Part shown: piece after piece, positions 1 to 10,199 of the stretch
Position numbering within the stretch: the stretch's first letter is position 1
How the letters are laid out: every line of letters begins with the position of its first letter
NCBI RefSeq assembly: GCF_032918005.1
Contig: NZ_CP136628.1
Span: 6,247,501 to 6,311,500, forward strand
Origin: Bradyrhizobium sp. NDS-1
Lineage (GTDB): Bacteria; Pseudomonadota; Alphaproteobacteria; Rhizobiales; Xanthobacteraceae
DNA: 64,000 bases
Reading direction: 5' to 3'
Notes under the pieces: generated by a model
What the model was told of the DNA's origin: nothing
Databases searched by the model: none
Seen by the model: only the letters and a program-made list of their open reading frames with translations
Program-made: the position numbers and the translations under genes

Positions 1-333
1 GAATTTCGACTCAGGATCGTGCGAGGTCTCTCGCGCCGGCTGATCGGCGACGAGCAGCTCCATCACCATCTTCTGCGCAGCTGTCGCGCGCGCGGACTCG
101 GTCTTCACCTTCATGCCGACCGAGGGCGTGCGCTTGCAGGATGCGGCGAGCACGCGCTCGCCCTCGATCTCGACCATGCAGGCGCGGCAATTGCCGTCGG
201 GCCGATAGTCGGGCGCAGGCGAATAACAGAGGTGCGGGATCTCGCGACCCTGGCGCTTTGCGACTTGCCAGATGGTCTCGCCGGCATTGGCCTCGACCTG
301 CTTGCCGTCGAGCTCGAACGTAATCTTGGTCAT
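1..333 (-). CDS. fdsA: NAD-dependent formate dehydrogenase alpha subunit, N-terminal part
   Basis: The catalytic subunit oxidises formate to CO2 at a Mo/W bis-pterin site and passes electrons through Fe-S clusters to the beta subunit in the cytoplasm. Only the first 111 codons lie in the window; the gene runs off the left edge. The visible part is the NuoG-like [2Fe-2S] domain, with cysteines at residues 36, 49, 52 and 66 (C-x12-C-x2-C-x13-C). The ATG overlaps the stop of the beta-subunit gene by four bases (ATGA), so the two are translationally coupled. The metal-binding core is not visible, so Mo versus W cannot be read here. Confidence 0.93.
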   Translation of the reverse strand, partial: MTKITFELDGKQVEANAGETIWQVAKRQGREIPHLCYSPAPDYRPDGNCRACMVEIEGERVLAASCKRTPSVGMKVKTESARATAAQKMVMELLVADQPARETSHDPESKF

Positions 334-2036
334 TCGGCCGCTTCCTTGAACTCGTCAGGAAAATATTTGATCACGGTGGACAGCGGATTCGACGCCGCCT
401 GTCCGAGCCCGCAGATCGAGGCATCGCGCATCGCCTGGCTCAATTCTTCCAGCAGAGCGCGGTTCCAGACCGGCTTCTGCATCAGCAGCGCCGCCTTCTG
501 GGTCCCGACGCGGCACGGTGTGCACTGGCCGCAGCTCTCGTCCTCGAAGAATTTCATCAGGTTCAACGCGGCCGCGCGCACGCTGTCCTTTTGCGACAGG
601 ATCACGATCGCGGCCGATCCGATGAAACAGCCGTATTTCTCCAGCGTGCCGAAATCGAGCGGAATGTCGTCCATCGACGCCGGCAGGATTCCGCCGGACG
701 CCCCGCCCGGCAGATACGCGTAGAACTGATGGCCGTCGGCCATGCCGCCGCAATATTCGTCGATCAGCTCGCGGACGGTGATGCCCGCGGGCGCCAGCTT
801 CATGCCGGGGTTCTTGACGCGACCCGAGACCGAGAAGCTGCGCAGGCCATTGCGCTCATGACGGCCATGGCCCTTCCACCAGTCGGCGCCCTTCTCGACG
901 ATGTCGCGCACCCACCATAGCGTCTCGATGTTGTTGATCAGCGTCGGCAGGCCGAACAGGCCGACCTGGAACGGATAAGGCGGCTTGTGCCGGGGCAGGC
1001 CTCGCTTGCCCTCGATGCTTTCGAGCAGCGAGGATTCCTCGCCGCAGATATAGGCGCCGGCTCCGCGTCGCATGTGCAGCGTCGGACCACCCGGCGGCAG
1101 CTTTGCGATCTCGCGCTCCAGGATCTCGCGTGAGGCCGGATATTCGTCGCGCAGATAGATGTAGACGTCGGAAGCCTGCACCACATGCGCGCCGATCAGC
1201 ATACCCTCGATGAATCGATGCGGGTCGCTTTCAAGATAGACGCGGTCCTTGAACGTGCCGGGCTCGCCCTCGTCGCCGTTGATCGCCATCAGCCGCGGAC
1301 CGGGTTCGCCCAACACCGCGCGCCATTTGCGTCCCGTCGGGAAGCCCGCGCCGCCGAGGCCACGCAACGAAGCGTCGTCGAGCCCCTTCAAGAGATCGTC
1401 CTTCGACAATTCGCCGGAGCGCACGCGCCCCAGCAGCTTGTAGCCGCCGCCGGCGACATAGGCGTCGTAGCCGACATAGTTGGGCAGATGCGCGTGGGTG
1501 TCGCCGGCCTTCGCCGCCGCCATGACATTGGCGACCGTGGCATGGTCGACGAAATTATGCCCGACCTCGGCGGCAGGCGCAGTGTCGCAGCGGCCGACGC
1601 AGGGCGCGCGCACGACGCGGATGCCGGGGCCCGACGCGCTCTGCAAATCCTCGAGCAGCTTCTCGCCGCCGAGCATCGCGCAGGTCAGCGAATCGCAGAC
1701 GCGGATCGTCAGCGGCGCGATGTCGGGCTCGCCTTCCTTCACCACGTCGAAATGGGCGTAGAAGGTCGCAGTCTCGAACACCTCGGCGAAGGCGAGCTTC
1801 ATCTCGTCGGCGAGCGCGGCGAGATGCGCGGCCGAGATCTGGTGATATTCATCCTGGATCAGGTGGAGATATTCGATCAGCAGATCGCGCCGCCGTGGCT
1901 TGTCGCCGAGCAGAAGCTCGATCTCGTGCGCGGCGGTCGGATCAACCTGGCGCCCTTTAGGGGTGGCCTTGGCGCGTCGGCGTCCCTCACCGGGGTGCTC
2001 GAACGGGCGGACCTTGTGCACGTCGTCGTGGATCAT
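330..2036 (-). CDS. fdsB: NAD-dependent formate dehydrogenase beta subunit (fused NuoE-NuoF type)
   Basis: The protein carries electrons from the alpha subunit to NAD+ through [2Fe-2S], [4Fe-4S] and FMN. About the first 150 residues form a complete NuoE-like unit: a helical part, then a thioredoxin-fold [2Fe-2S] domain with CDSLTC and CVGRC cysteines. A NuoF core follows with the FMN/NADH motifs GLGGAGFPTGRKW and GDEGEPGTFKDR, then GAYICGEE and the [4Fe-4S] motif ESCGQCTPC plus a later Cys. In many Fds enzymes the NuoE part is the separate FdsG; here it is fused (568 aa), as in Methylobacterium FDH1. ATG at 2036 is preferred because the upstream TTG extension is not family-like and GAGACGA precedes the ATG. 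Confidence 0.92.
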   Translation of the reverse strand: MIHDDVHKVRPFEHPGEGRRRAKATPKGRQVDPTAAHEIELLLGDKPRRRDLLIEYLHLIQDEYHQISAAHLAALADEMKLAFAEVFETATFYAHFDVVKEGEPDIAPLTIRVCDSLTCAMLGGEKLLEDLQSASGPGIRVVRAPCVGRCDTAPAAEVGHNFVDHATVANVMAAAKAGDTHAHLPNYVGYDAYVAGGGYKLLGRVRSGELSKDDLLKGLDDASLRGLGGAGFPTGRKWRAVLGEPGPRLMAINGDEGEPGTFKDRVYLESDPHRFIEGMLIGAHVVQASDVYIYLRDEYPASREILEREIAKLPPGGPTLHMRRGAGAYICGEESSLLESIEGKRGLPRHKPPYPFQVGLFGLPTLINNIETLWWVRDIVEKGADWWKGHGRHERNGLRSFSVSGRVKNPGMKLAPAGITVRELIDEYCGGMADGHQFYAYLPGGASGGILPASMDDIPLDFGTLEKYGCFIGSAAIVILSQKDSVRAAALNLMKFFEDESCGQCTPCRVGTQKAALLMQKPVWNRALLEELSQAMRDASICGLGQAASNPLSTVIKYFPDEFKEAAE

Positions 2037-2058
2037 CGATTCGTCTCGATCTCGTCTT

Positions 2059-2079
2059 TTAGAACGGCTCAAGTTCTAA
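2059..2079. promoter_or_regulatory. Inverted repeat upstream of fdsB, possible operator
   Basis: A perfect 7-base inverted repeat, TTAGAAC-N7-GTTCTAA, ends 23 bases before the fdsB ATG. Its dyad shape suits a LysR-type or similar dimeric regulator, but it could also form an mRNA hairpin. No regulator gene sits next to it in the window. The rest of the 2037-2328 gap shows no gene and no clear terminator. Confidence 0.4.
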
Positions 2080-2328
2080 CTTCTGGTATGCCAGATGCCA
2101 AGATAATTCTCGCGTCCGCAAAGCCGGTTAGCGACAGCTAACGGCAAATCCTTAAATCGCTGCTCGGACACGTCCAACGCGCCAACTGGTAGAACGAAGC
2201 CTGAATTGATCCGGAGATCAATAAAGGCCTCCCATGCTGCGATAGCGAAATCGCATCGCTCACCGCTCCGGAGCTCCAAGCGGCGGGAAGCGCGCCTTGG
2301 CGCGCTCCCGCTCGCGAGGAACGCGCGA

Positions 2329-3981
2329 TCAGAAGATCTTGACCGCGCTCTCCAGCGTCTTCCAGACACCCCAGGCCAGGGGAACGCCGACGAAGGCCCA
2401 GAACAGCCCCGCCTTGGCGTCGAGACCGCCGAAGCCGATACCGTAGGAACCGTGCGGCCCCGCGGCTGCGGCAGTGGCACTCGCCGCCTGCAACTTGGCG
2501 ACGTCGGCGTCCTTCATGTGCCATTTCGAATCGACCGGCTTGATCAGGTAGTTGCAGATCAGGCCCGCGATCAGCATCGCGCACAGGATGTACATGGTGG
2601 TGTTGTAGAGCTGATCGCGCGGCACGCCGGCCGCGAGCTGGAACTCGCGGATGTAGTTCACCACGACGGGTCCGATGATGCCCGCGGTCGACCATGCCGT
2701 CAGCAGCCGGCCGTGGATGGCCCCGACGAACTGGGTGCCGAACATGTCGGCGAGATAGGCCGGCACGGTGGCGAATCCGCCGCCATACATCGACAGGATG
2801 ATGCCGAAACCGACCACGAACAGCAGCTTCGAGCCCATCGCCGCGAAGGTCGGCGCCAGCGCATAGAGCACGATGCCGAGGATGAAGAACGTATAGTAGG
2901 TGTTCTTGCGCCCGATCTTGTCCGACAGCGAGGCCCAGAAGAAGCGGCCGCCGATGTTGAACAACGACAGCAATCCGGCGAAGCCCGCGGCGATCGCCGC
3001 GACCTGCGCCTTCTGCCCGGCATCGAGCGCGTTGAAGCCGACCTCCGGCAGACCGATCAACTTGCCGCCGAAGATCTCCTGGAGCATGGGCGAGGCCATG
3101 CCGATCACGCCGATGCCGGCCGACACGTTCAGGCACAGCACCCACCAGATCAGCCAGAATTGCGGCGTCTTGTGCGCATCGTTGAGATGGACGTTGTTCT
3201 TCGAGATCATCGCGTCGGCCTTGGACGGCGGGGTCCAGCCCTCGGGCTGCCAGCCGGGCGGCGGCAAGCGATAGCGGAATGCGCCGATCATCATGAACAC
3301 GAAGTAGATGACGCCCATCGCGACGAAGGTCTCCCAGACGCCGACCGAGCTCGGGCTCTTGAAGTAGTTCATCAGGAGATTCGCCAGCGGCGCGCCGATC
3401 ATGGCGCCGCCGCCGAAGCCCATGATGGCCATGCCGGTCGCCATGCCGCGGCGATCGGGGAACCATTTGACGAGCGTCGAGACCGGAGAGATGTAGCCGA
3501 GGCCGAGGCCGAGGCCGCCGATCACCCCCGAACCCAACCACAACAGCCAGAGCTGATGGGTGTAGATTCCGATCGCACCGAGGAAGAGGCCGCCGCACCA
3601 GCAGAGCGCCGAGACGAAGCCCGCCTTGCGCGGCCCCACGCGCTCCAGCCAGCCGCCCCAGACCGCAGCCGCGATACCGAGCAGCACGAAGAACAGGGTG
3701 TACATCCATCCCATGCTGGCGACCTTCCAGTCGCAGCTGGTCGTGAACAGCTCCTGCCACAGCGACATGTCCGGGCAGGCCTTTGGCGCGCTGATGCCGA
3801 TCGCGCGCGACAGCGGCAGCCAGAACACCGAGAAGCCGTAGGCCATGCCGATGCACAGATGGATGCACAGCGCCGCCGGCGGCACCAGCCAGCGATTGAA
3901 GCCGGCCGTCGCGATCGTGCGTTCACGATCGAGAAAGCCGGAAGCACCAACTGGTGCAAGAACGGTATCAGCAGTCGTCAT
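2329..3981 (-). CDS. OFA-family MFS transporter (oxalate/formate antiporter type)
   Basis: A 550-residue inner-membrane carrier with about twelve hydrophobic segments and the MFS loop pattern. It resembles oxalate:formate antiporters of the OFA family: the N-terminal segment around residues 20-45 is followed by a long first periplasmic loop, and there are glycine-rich helices such as GLGLGLGYISPVSTLVKWFPDRRGMA. Substrate is inferred from family and from the adjoining formate dehydrogenase; formate, oxalate or another carboxylate is possible. ATG at 3981 is chosen because GGAGG lies eight bases upstream; longer upstream readings are not membrane-like. A sigma-54 promoter and two palindromic sites lie upstream, so expression probably depends on the adjacent two-component pair. 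Confidence 0.88.
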   Translation of the reverse strand: MTTADTVLAPVGASGFLDRERTIATAGFNRWLVPPAALCIHLCIGMAYGFSVFWLPLSRAIGISAPKACPDMSLWQELFTTSCDWKVASMGWMYTLFFVLLGIAAAVWGGWLERVGPRKAGFVSALCWCGGLFLGAIGIYTHQLWLLWLGSGVIGGLGLGLGYISPVSTLVKWFPDRRGMATGMAIMGFGGGAMIGAPLANLLMNYFKSPSSVGVWETFVAMGVIYFVFMMIGAFRYRLPPPGWQPEGWTPPSKADAMISKNNVHLNDAHKTPQFWLIWWVLCLNVSAGIGVIGMASPMLQEIFGGKLIGLPEVGFNALDAGQKAQVAAIAAGFAGLLSLFNIGGRFFWASLSDKIGRKNTYYTFFILGIVLYALAPTFAAMGSKLLFVVGFGIILSMYGGGFATVPAYLADMFGTQFVGAIHGRLLTAWSTAGIIGPVVVNYIREFQLAAGVPRDQLYNTTMYILCAMLIAGLICNYLIKPVDSKWHMKDADVAKLQAASATAAAAGPHGSYGIGFGGLDAKAGLFWAFVGVPLAWGVWKTLESAVKIF

Positions 3982-4222
3982 AAGCATTACCTCCCAAGCG
4001 CGGCCTTGCCGGCACATCGGTTTGAGACCTGTCGTGCGTGCTTGGCAGCCGCGCATGACCGGTCGGACTTCATTCATGCCGAAGTGGAATCGTGTGGTGC
4101 GCATCCCGTCGTGTGCGCCATGCAAGCAGCTGATCGCGAGCGATGTCCCTTCACCTCGCGAGCAGCGTTGCAGTGACGGCTATCGCGCCCTCATCCCCCC
4201 TCAACACCCGGTCTTGAAGAGA

Positions 4223-4237
4223 GCAACGCGCGTGCCA
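4223..4237 (-). promoter_or_regulatory. Sigma-54 (-24/-12) promoter for the OFA transporter
   Basis: On the minus strand the sequence reads TGGCACGCGCGTTGC, a full match to the RpoN consensus TGGCACG-N4-TTGC with GG and GC ten bases apart. It points toward the transporter start at 3981, giving a leader of roughly 230 bases. It lies downstream of the kinase gene and of two palindromic boxes placed where a bacterial enhancer-binding protein would sit. Confidence 0.85.
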
Positions 4238-4289
4238 GATGCCGCATCCTGATGAATCAACGACTTCCCGCGGCGCAATGCGCCGCTTG

Positions 4290-4302
4290 GGACAAAATGT
4301 CC
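4290..4302. promoter_or_regulatory. Upstream activator site 1 (GGACA-AAA-TGTCC)
   Basis: A palindrome with perfect 5-base arms around AAA. It lies about 55-65 bases upstream of the -24 element and is repeated identically 23 bases away. Position and symmetry fit the binding site of the neighbouring NtrC-class response regulator; the assignment is inferred. Confidence 0.75.
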
Positions 4303-4312
4303 TGAAATCCCC

Positions 4313-4325
4313 GGACAAAATGTCC
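4313..4325. promoter_or_regulatory. Upstream activator site 2 (GGACA-AAA-TGTCC)
   Basis: Second identical copy of the 13-base palindrome, about two helical turns from the first, ending two bases before the kinase stop codon. Tandem same-face sites are typical of enhancer-binding proteins that assemble oligomers to activate RpoN. Confidence 0.75.
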
Positions 4326-4327
4326 AG

Positions 4328-6356
4328 TCAGGTCGCCTCGGGCAGCCACACAATGAACGTACTTCCGGAGCCGACCCGGCTTTCGGCCGTGATCTGCCCG
4401 CCCTGGCGCTTGACCAGCGTCTGGCTGATCGAGAGCCCCAGCCCGGTGCCTTGCCGCTGCTTCGTCGTGTAAAAGGGATCGAAGATCTTTTCGACCACCT
4501 CACTGCTCATGCCGATGCCGGTGTCGGTGACCTTGATGGCAACGCCTTGATTGCCGTCGCGCTCGGCATCGAAGGACTGCAGCGTCAGGGTTCCGCCATC
4601 CGGCATCGCGTGAATCGCGTTGACGACAAGATTGACCAGCACCTGCTGCAGCTCGTTGCGGTTCATCAGCACCAGCCGGCTGGCGCGGTCGTCCCTGACC
4701 ACGGCGATCTCGGTCTTGTTCAGGAGATGCTGCACCAGCGGCAGGCAGTCCGAGATGACGCTCGCGGGGGCGTGGCGCTCGACATAGCCGGCATATTCCT
4801 CCGGCCTTGCGAACTGCAACAGCTTGGTCACGATCTGGCTGATGCGGTGGATCTGCTCATCGAGCAGGCGGAACTCGACCTTCGCCTTGTCCGCATCGGT
4901 CCCGAACACGCTGCGGATGACGTCGAGATTGCCCTGCATCACCGCGATCGGATTGTTGATCTCGTGCGCGACGCCGGCGGTGATCTCGCCGATCGCAGCC
5001 AGCTTCTCCGACATGACGAGCTGCTTGGTGGTTGCCTCGAGCTTGAGATTGGCATGCTCGAGGTCCCTTGTGCGCTCCCGCACCCGGACGTTCAGTTCCT
5101 CGTTCCATTCCCTGAGCTGTCGGTCGCGTTCCTGGATCTGGTCGAGCAGGCTGTCGAGGTGGACCGCGACGCGGCCGATCTCGTCACCCGATCCCGGCAT
5201 CTTCGTCCGGGCGGAGAGGTTGCCCCGCTCCACCTCGGTGATGGTCGCCGTGACGCGCTCCAGCGGCATGAAGATGGAGCTGGCCCAGCGCAGGAAGATC
5301 GGCACGGTCGCTGCCGTGATCGCGACGAACGCCGCGATGATGATCACCAGCGTCTGGTATTTGGCTTCGCTGAAAGGCTTTTCCAGAAAGCCGACATAGA
5401 GCATGCCGACGCGCTTGCCATAGCTGTCGACCAGCGGCTCGTAGGCGGAGATGTACCAGTCATTGACCACGAAGGCGCTGTCGAGCCAGGTGCGCCCCTC
5501 GCCCAGCACCGCCGAGCGCACCGCCGAGCGCACCGCCGCCGACACCCGCGTGCCGAGCGCGCGCCGTCCCTCGAACAGGCGTACGTTGGTCGAGATCCGC
5601 ACGTCCTCCAGGAACAGCGTCGCGGTGCCCTGGCTGCCCTCCGGCAGGCTCGCCGCGCGATAGACGAGGTCGTTGATCGTATCGATGAATTCGAGATTCT
5701 GGTTGAGCAGCGTGCCGCCGACCAACGCTGCGGCGCCACCGTCAGGCAGCATCGCCCGGCTGGCCGCATGCACGACCATGCCGCGCGTCTCGGTGCTGCG
5801 ATCGGTCGGCACCGCATTCGGAGTCGACACGAGGTCGAGCCGTGCGCGCTCGGCCAGCATCGGCGAGATCGCGGCGAGCTCGTCATTGCCGAAAATGTCG
5901 ATGCCCGTCGAGGGCACCTCACCCGACAGCGCCGAGGTGATGATCGGCCAGTCATTTCTCGGTTGATGCTGCAACGGCGGCGATGAGGCCAGGATGTCGC
6001 CGCGGCCGTTGGTCAAATACAGGAAATCGAGGCCGAATTCCTTGCGGGCCTCGTCGAGCAGATCGCGCAGGGACCCGCGCGCGTCCGGCGCCAGCACCTC
6101 ATGAAAGCGCGCCGACAGGCTGAGCGCCCGGATCTGGACGCCGGTCTTTTCGAGGATGCGGGCGAGATATTGGTGGGCGATGGTCAGATCGCCGTTCACC
6201 TTGGAGATCAGGGTCGCGTCGAACTTTGCGTTCCAGCGATAGATCGCAACCCCGAGCAGGAGCGGCAGGATGACCAGCATCGGCAGCAGCGCGATTGCGA
6301 GCAGCCGGAAGCGGACGGAGCGTCCCCGGACGGGTTTACCCCTGCGGTCCGGCGCA

Positions 6357-6364
<8 letters not shown>
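4328..6364 (-). CDS. Membrane sensor histidine kinase with Cache-like domain
   Basis: A 678-residue kinase. It has a transmembrane helix near residues 23-43, a periplasmic Cache-like sensor to about residue 330, a second helix, HAMP, a short coiled coil, HisKA with the phosphoacceptor in AGVAHEINNPIAVMQGN, and HATPase_c with the N box (NLVVNAIHAMPDGG) and the G boxes DTGIGM and GTGLGLSI. The layout matches DctB-type C4-dicarboxylate sensors. Its start overlaps the end of the response-regulator gene by eight bases, so the pair is coupled. The sensed ligand is unknown; formate, oxalate or another carboxylate is a reasonable guess from the target transporter. The sensor contains a small tandem duplication (AVRSAVRSAV). 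Confidence 0.9.
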
Positions 6365-7790
<1,426 letters not shown>

Positions 7791-7919
7791 GCCCGACGTC
7801 TTGGGGTTTGAGAGATCATCCAGCGCAAGAACGGCGCCCTTCGCATTGCAGCGAAGCTCCTGCCGTTTCCACCGTGGAAGCAGCATAGTCAACCGTTACG
7901 GCCGTGAACATTCGCCTTT

Positions 7920-8153
7920 CTACGGGCGATCGGCCTTTTCGATCAGGAACACGATACGCGCCTCATTGCGCGCGGCGACCTCGACCTTGTCGCCGGTCTC
8001 GCGGATCAGGTTCGGGATATCGATGATCGAGAGGGGATCGGTGCAATGGACTTCGAGCTGGTCCCCTGCTTTGAGCGGCTTGAGTGCCTTGCGCGTCTTG
8101 AGCGCCGGCAGCGGGCATTTCAGCCCGGTGAGATCGAGTGTCGTCCTGGTCAT
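7920..8153 (-). CDS. TusA-family sulfurtransferase
   Basis: A 77-residue protein of the TusA/SirA/YedF fold, with the hallmark CPxP sequence (LKCPLPALKTRKAL) near residue 13. Family members carry persulfide sulfur on this Cys. Its place beside moeA, mobB and fdhD suggests a role in sulfur delivery for the formate dehydrogenase cofactor, where FdhD needs a persulfide donor; this is inferred from context. It sits 44 bases downstream of moeA on the same strand. Confidence 0.85.
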   Translation of the reverse strand: MTRTTLDLTGLKCPLPALKTRKALKPLKAGDQLEVHCTDPLSIIDIPNLIRETGDKVEVAARNEARIVFLIEKADRP

Positions 8154-8197
8154 CGCCGCAACATGGCGGGGCGGGGCGGCCGCGTCAACGTGAGGCC

Positions 8198-9454
8198 TCA
8201 GATCAGGCCGGCGTAGGCCAGGAAGCCGACGCCCTGCCCGGGCTCCACGCCGGTGACGGCTTCGTCGAGCTCGACCAGGCCGTCGGTCTCGACCAACGAC
8301 GACAAGAGGCCCGCGCCTTCGCGCGGAAACTTGGTTACCTCAAGCGCACCGTCCTGCCCCTTGCGCAGGAAGACGCGTACATATTCGCGCCGGCCTGCCT
8401 TCTTCTTGTAGGTGAACGCCGCACGCACAGGGATGGGCGTCAGCGGCTCCGGCAAGCCGCCCGCCAGCGCCAGCACCGTCGGCCGGACCACATGGACGAA
8501 GGTGACGAAGCTCGCGACGGGATTGCCGGGCAGCCCGATCAGCGGCGTGCCGTCGATGATGCCCATCGCCACGGGACGGCCCGGCTTGATCGCCATCCGC
8601 CACAACACCAGCGAGCCTATGCTCTCAACCGCCGCCTTGACGTGATCCTCCTCGCCGGTCGAGACGCCGCCGGTGGTGAGGATCAAATCATGGCGGCCTG
8701 CAACCTGCTTCAAGCCATTCGCGAGGGAGGTCTGCTCGTCGCGCAAAATGCCGAGATCGCTGACCTCGCAGCCAAGCCGGCGCAACATCGCCATCAGCAT
8801 GAAGCGGTTGGAATCGAACAGCTGTGAGGCCGCGCGTGGCTCGCCAGGCGAAGCCAGCTCGTCACCGGTCGAGAACACCGCAACCCTAATGCGCCTGACG
8901 ACGTCGAGCGTGACAAGCCCGAACGCCGCGGCGAGCGCGACGTGCTGCGGCAACAGGCGCTGGCCGGCGCGCAACGCGATCTGGCCCTCCGCGATGTCTT
9001 CGCCTGCGGGACGGACATTGGCCCCACGCTTCAGCCCCGGCGGCAGCACGACCTTGCCGGAATCCTCGATGCGGACATCTTCCTGCATGAAGACGGTCTC
9101 CGCACCCGGCGGCATCGGCGCACCCGTGAAGATGCGCGCGGTGTGGCCGGGCTTGATTGGTGCCTGCGCAAGTCCGCCGGCCTGGATGCGACCATCGAGC
9201 GGGAACGCCTGCTCGGCGCGATCAGTAAGATCGGCGTTGCGCACGGCGTAGCCGTCGACGGCCGAATTGGTGAAGGGCGGCAAGGGCAGCGGAGCCGCCA
9301 CGTCGCGCGCCAGCACGCGCCCGTCCGCCTCGACGAGTGTCACCGTCTCCAGATCGGCGATCGCGTTGACGCGCGTCGTGATGAGACCAACGGCCTCGTC
9401 GACCGACATCATCGGGCCGCCGAAGGCAAAGCAATCGTCCGAAAGTTGTGCCAT
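8198..9454 (-). CDS. moeA: Molybdopterin molybdotransferase MoeA
   Basis: Inserts molybdate into adenylylated molybdopterin in the last common step of Moco synthesis. The 418 residues follow the canonical MoeA order, with PFTNSAVDGYAVR near residue 65, GAMPPGAETVFMQE, FSTGDEL and TTGGVSTGEEDHVK in the MogA-like domain, then PGNPVASFVTFVHVVRP and a beta-barrel C-terminus. It starts nine bases after the mobB stop, forming a mobB-moeA-tusA-like operon. It is the most canonical of the three MoeA-type genes in the window. Confidence 0.95.
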   Translation of the reverse strand: MAQLSDDCFAFGGPMMSVDEAVGLITTRVNAIADLETVTLVEADGRVLARDVAAPLPLPPFTNSAVDGYAVRNADLTDRAEQAFPLDGRIQAGGLAQAPIKPGHTARIFTGAPMPPGAETVFMQEDVRIEDSGKVVLPPGLKRGANVRPAGEDIAEGQIALRAGQRLLPQHVALAAAFGLVTLDVVRRIRVAVFSTGDELASPGEPRAASQLFDSNRFMLMAMLRRLGCEVSDLGILRDEQTSLANGLKQVAGRHDLILTTGGVSTGEEDHVKAAVESIGSLVLWRMAIKPGRPVAMGIIDGTPLIGLPGNPVASFVTFVHVVRPTVLALAGGLPEPLTPIPVRAAFTYKKKAGRREYVRVFLRKGQDGALEVTKFPREGAGLLSSLVETDGLVELDEAVTGVEPGQGVGFLAYAGLI

Positions 9455-9463
9455 GGTGCCTCG

Positions 9464-9991
9464 TCAGCGTATCGCGGCGCTCTTCGCCACAGCTTCCTCG
9501 ACCGGCATCGCCGCGCGCAGCAGCAATGCGGCAGCAGCCGCGATATCGTCGAGATGGACAGTCGGCAGCCCGGTGTCAATGGCCGTGTCGGTCGCGATCC
9601 CGGCAATCCCGGGATCGTCGGGAAACAGCAGCGGTTTGGCGTTCGCCGCGCGATGCACCTCGATCTTGCGGTGCGGCTCGCGCTTGAAGCCCTCGACCAC
9701 GACGAGATCGACCGCGGACAGCTTGTTCAATAGTTCCGGCAGGCGCGGCTCCGCTGCGCCACGCAGCTCATGCATCAGGGCCCACCGGTTTGACGACGCA
9801 ACCAGCACTTCGGCCGCGCCGGCCTCGCGATGCCGCCACGAATCCTTGCCGGGCAAATCGACGTCGAACCGGTGATGCGCATGCTTGATGACGGAGACGC
9901 GCAGGCCCTGCGCGTTGAAATGCGGGATCAGCCGCGTCAACAGCGTGGTCTTGCCCGCCCCGCTCCAGCCTGCAAGGCCGATGACTTTCAT
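9464..9991 (-). CDS. mobB: Molybdopterin-guanine dinucleotide biosynthesis protein B
   Basis: A GTP-binding helper of MobA in making the MGD cofactor used by formate dehydrogenase. The protein (175 aa) opens with a P-loop, GWSGAGKTTLL, followed by the MobB-typical KHAHHRFDVDLPGKDSWRHR stretch and VVVEGFKREPHRKIEVHR. The ATG at 9991 begins directly with the beta strand of the P-loop domain. It is divergent from fdhD; the 208-base gap between them is mostly taken by a palindromic repeat. Confidence 0.94.
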   Translation of the reverse strand: MKVIGLAGWSGAGKTTLLTRLIPHFNAQGLRVSVIKHAHHRFDVDLPGKDSWRHREAGAAEVLVASSNRWALMHELRGAAEPRLPELLNKLSAVDLVVVEGFKREPHRKIEVHRAANAKPLLFPDDPGIAGIATDTAIDTGLPTVHLDDIAAAAALLLRAAMPVEEAVAKSAAIR

Positions 9992-10041
9992 AACCGTTTG
10001 ATCTCCTACGGCTCGCCAGCCGGTGGAACCAACGCTCCCTC

Positions 10042-10127
10042 CCCGTCATTGCGAGCGGAGCGAAGGAAATCCAGAGTGTCTCCGAGGATGCATTTCTGGA
10101 TTGCTTCGCTGCGCTCGCAATGACGGG
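10042..10127. repeat. Palindromic intergenic repeat (REP-like)
   Basis: Two arms of about 33 bases, beginning CCCGTCATTGCGAGCGGAGC and ending GCGCTCGCAATGACGGG, form an imperfect inverted repeat around a 20-base centre. A related, shorter element is at 49666-49708. It sits in the mobB-fdhD divergent gap. Such elements are common between genes in Bradyrhizobium-type genomes (established knowledge, not searched here). Confidence 0.8.
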
Positions 10128-10199
10128 TGGAGGCATTTTTGCCCATTCGCTGCCATGCTTATATCGGCTTGACCCGAATGTCATGCTAACCTCGCGACC

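Noticed and set aside
2206..4176. A 656-codon plus-strand open frame opposite the OFA transporter
   Set aside because: Highly charged, repeat-like composition typical of antisense frames in GC-rich DNA; the minus strand shows a full transporter with ribosome binding site and motifs.
5515..5545. A tandem duplication in the kinase sensor as a possible regulatory repeat
   Set aside because: It is a short in-frame duplication of four codons within coding sequence, more likely slippage than regulation.
10042..10127. A CRISPR-like repeat
   Set aside because: It is a single inverted repeat, not a direct-repeat array with spacers; no cas genes are present.
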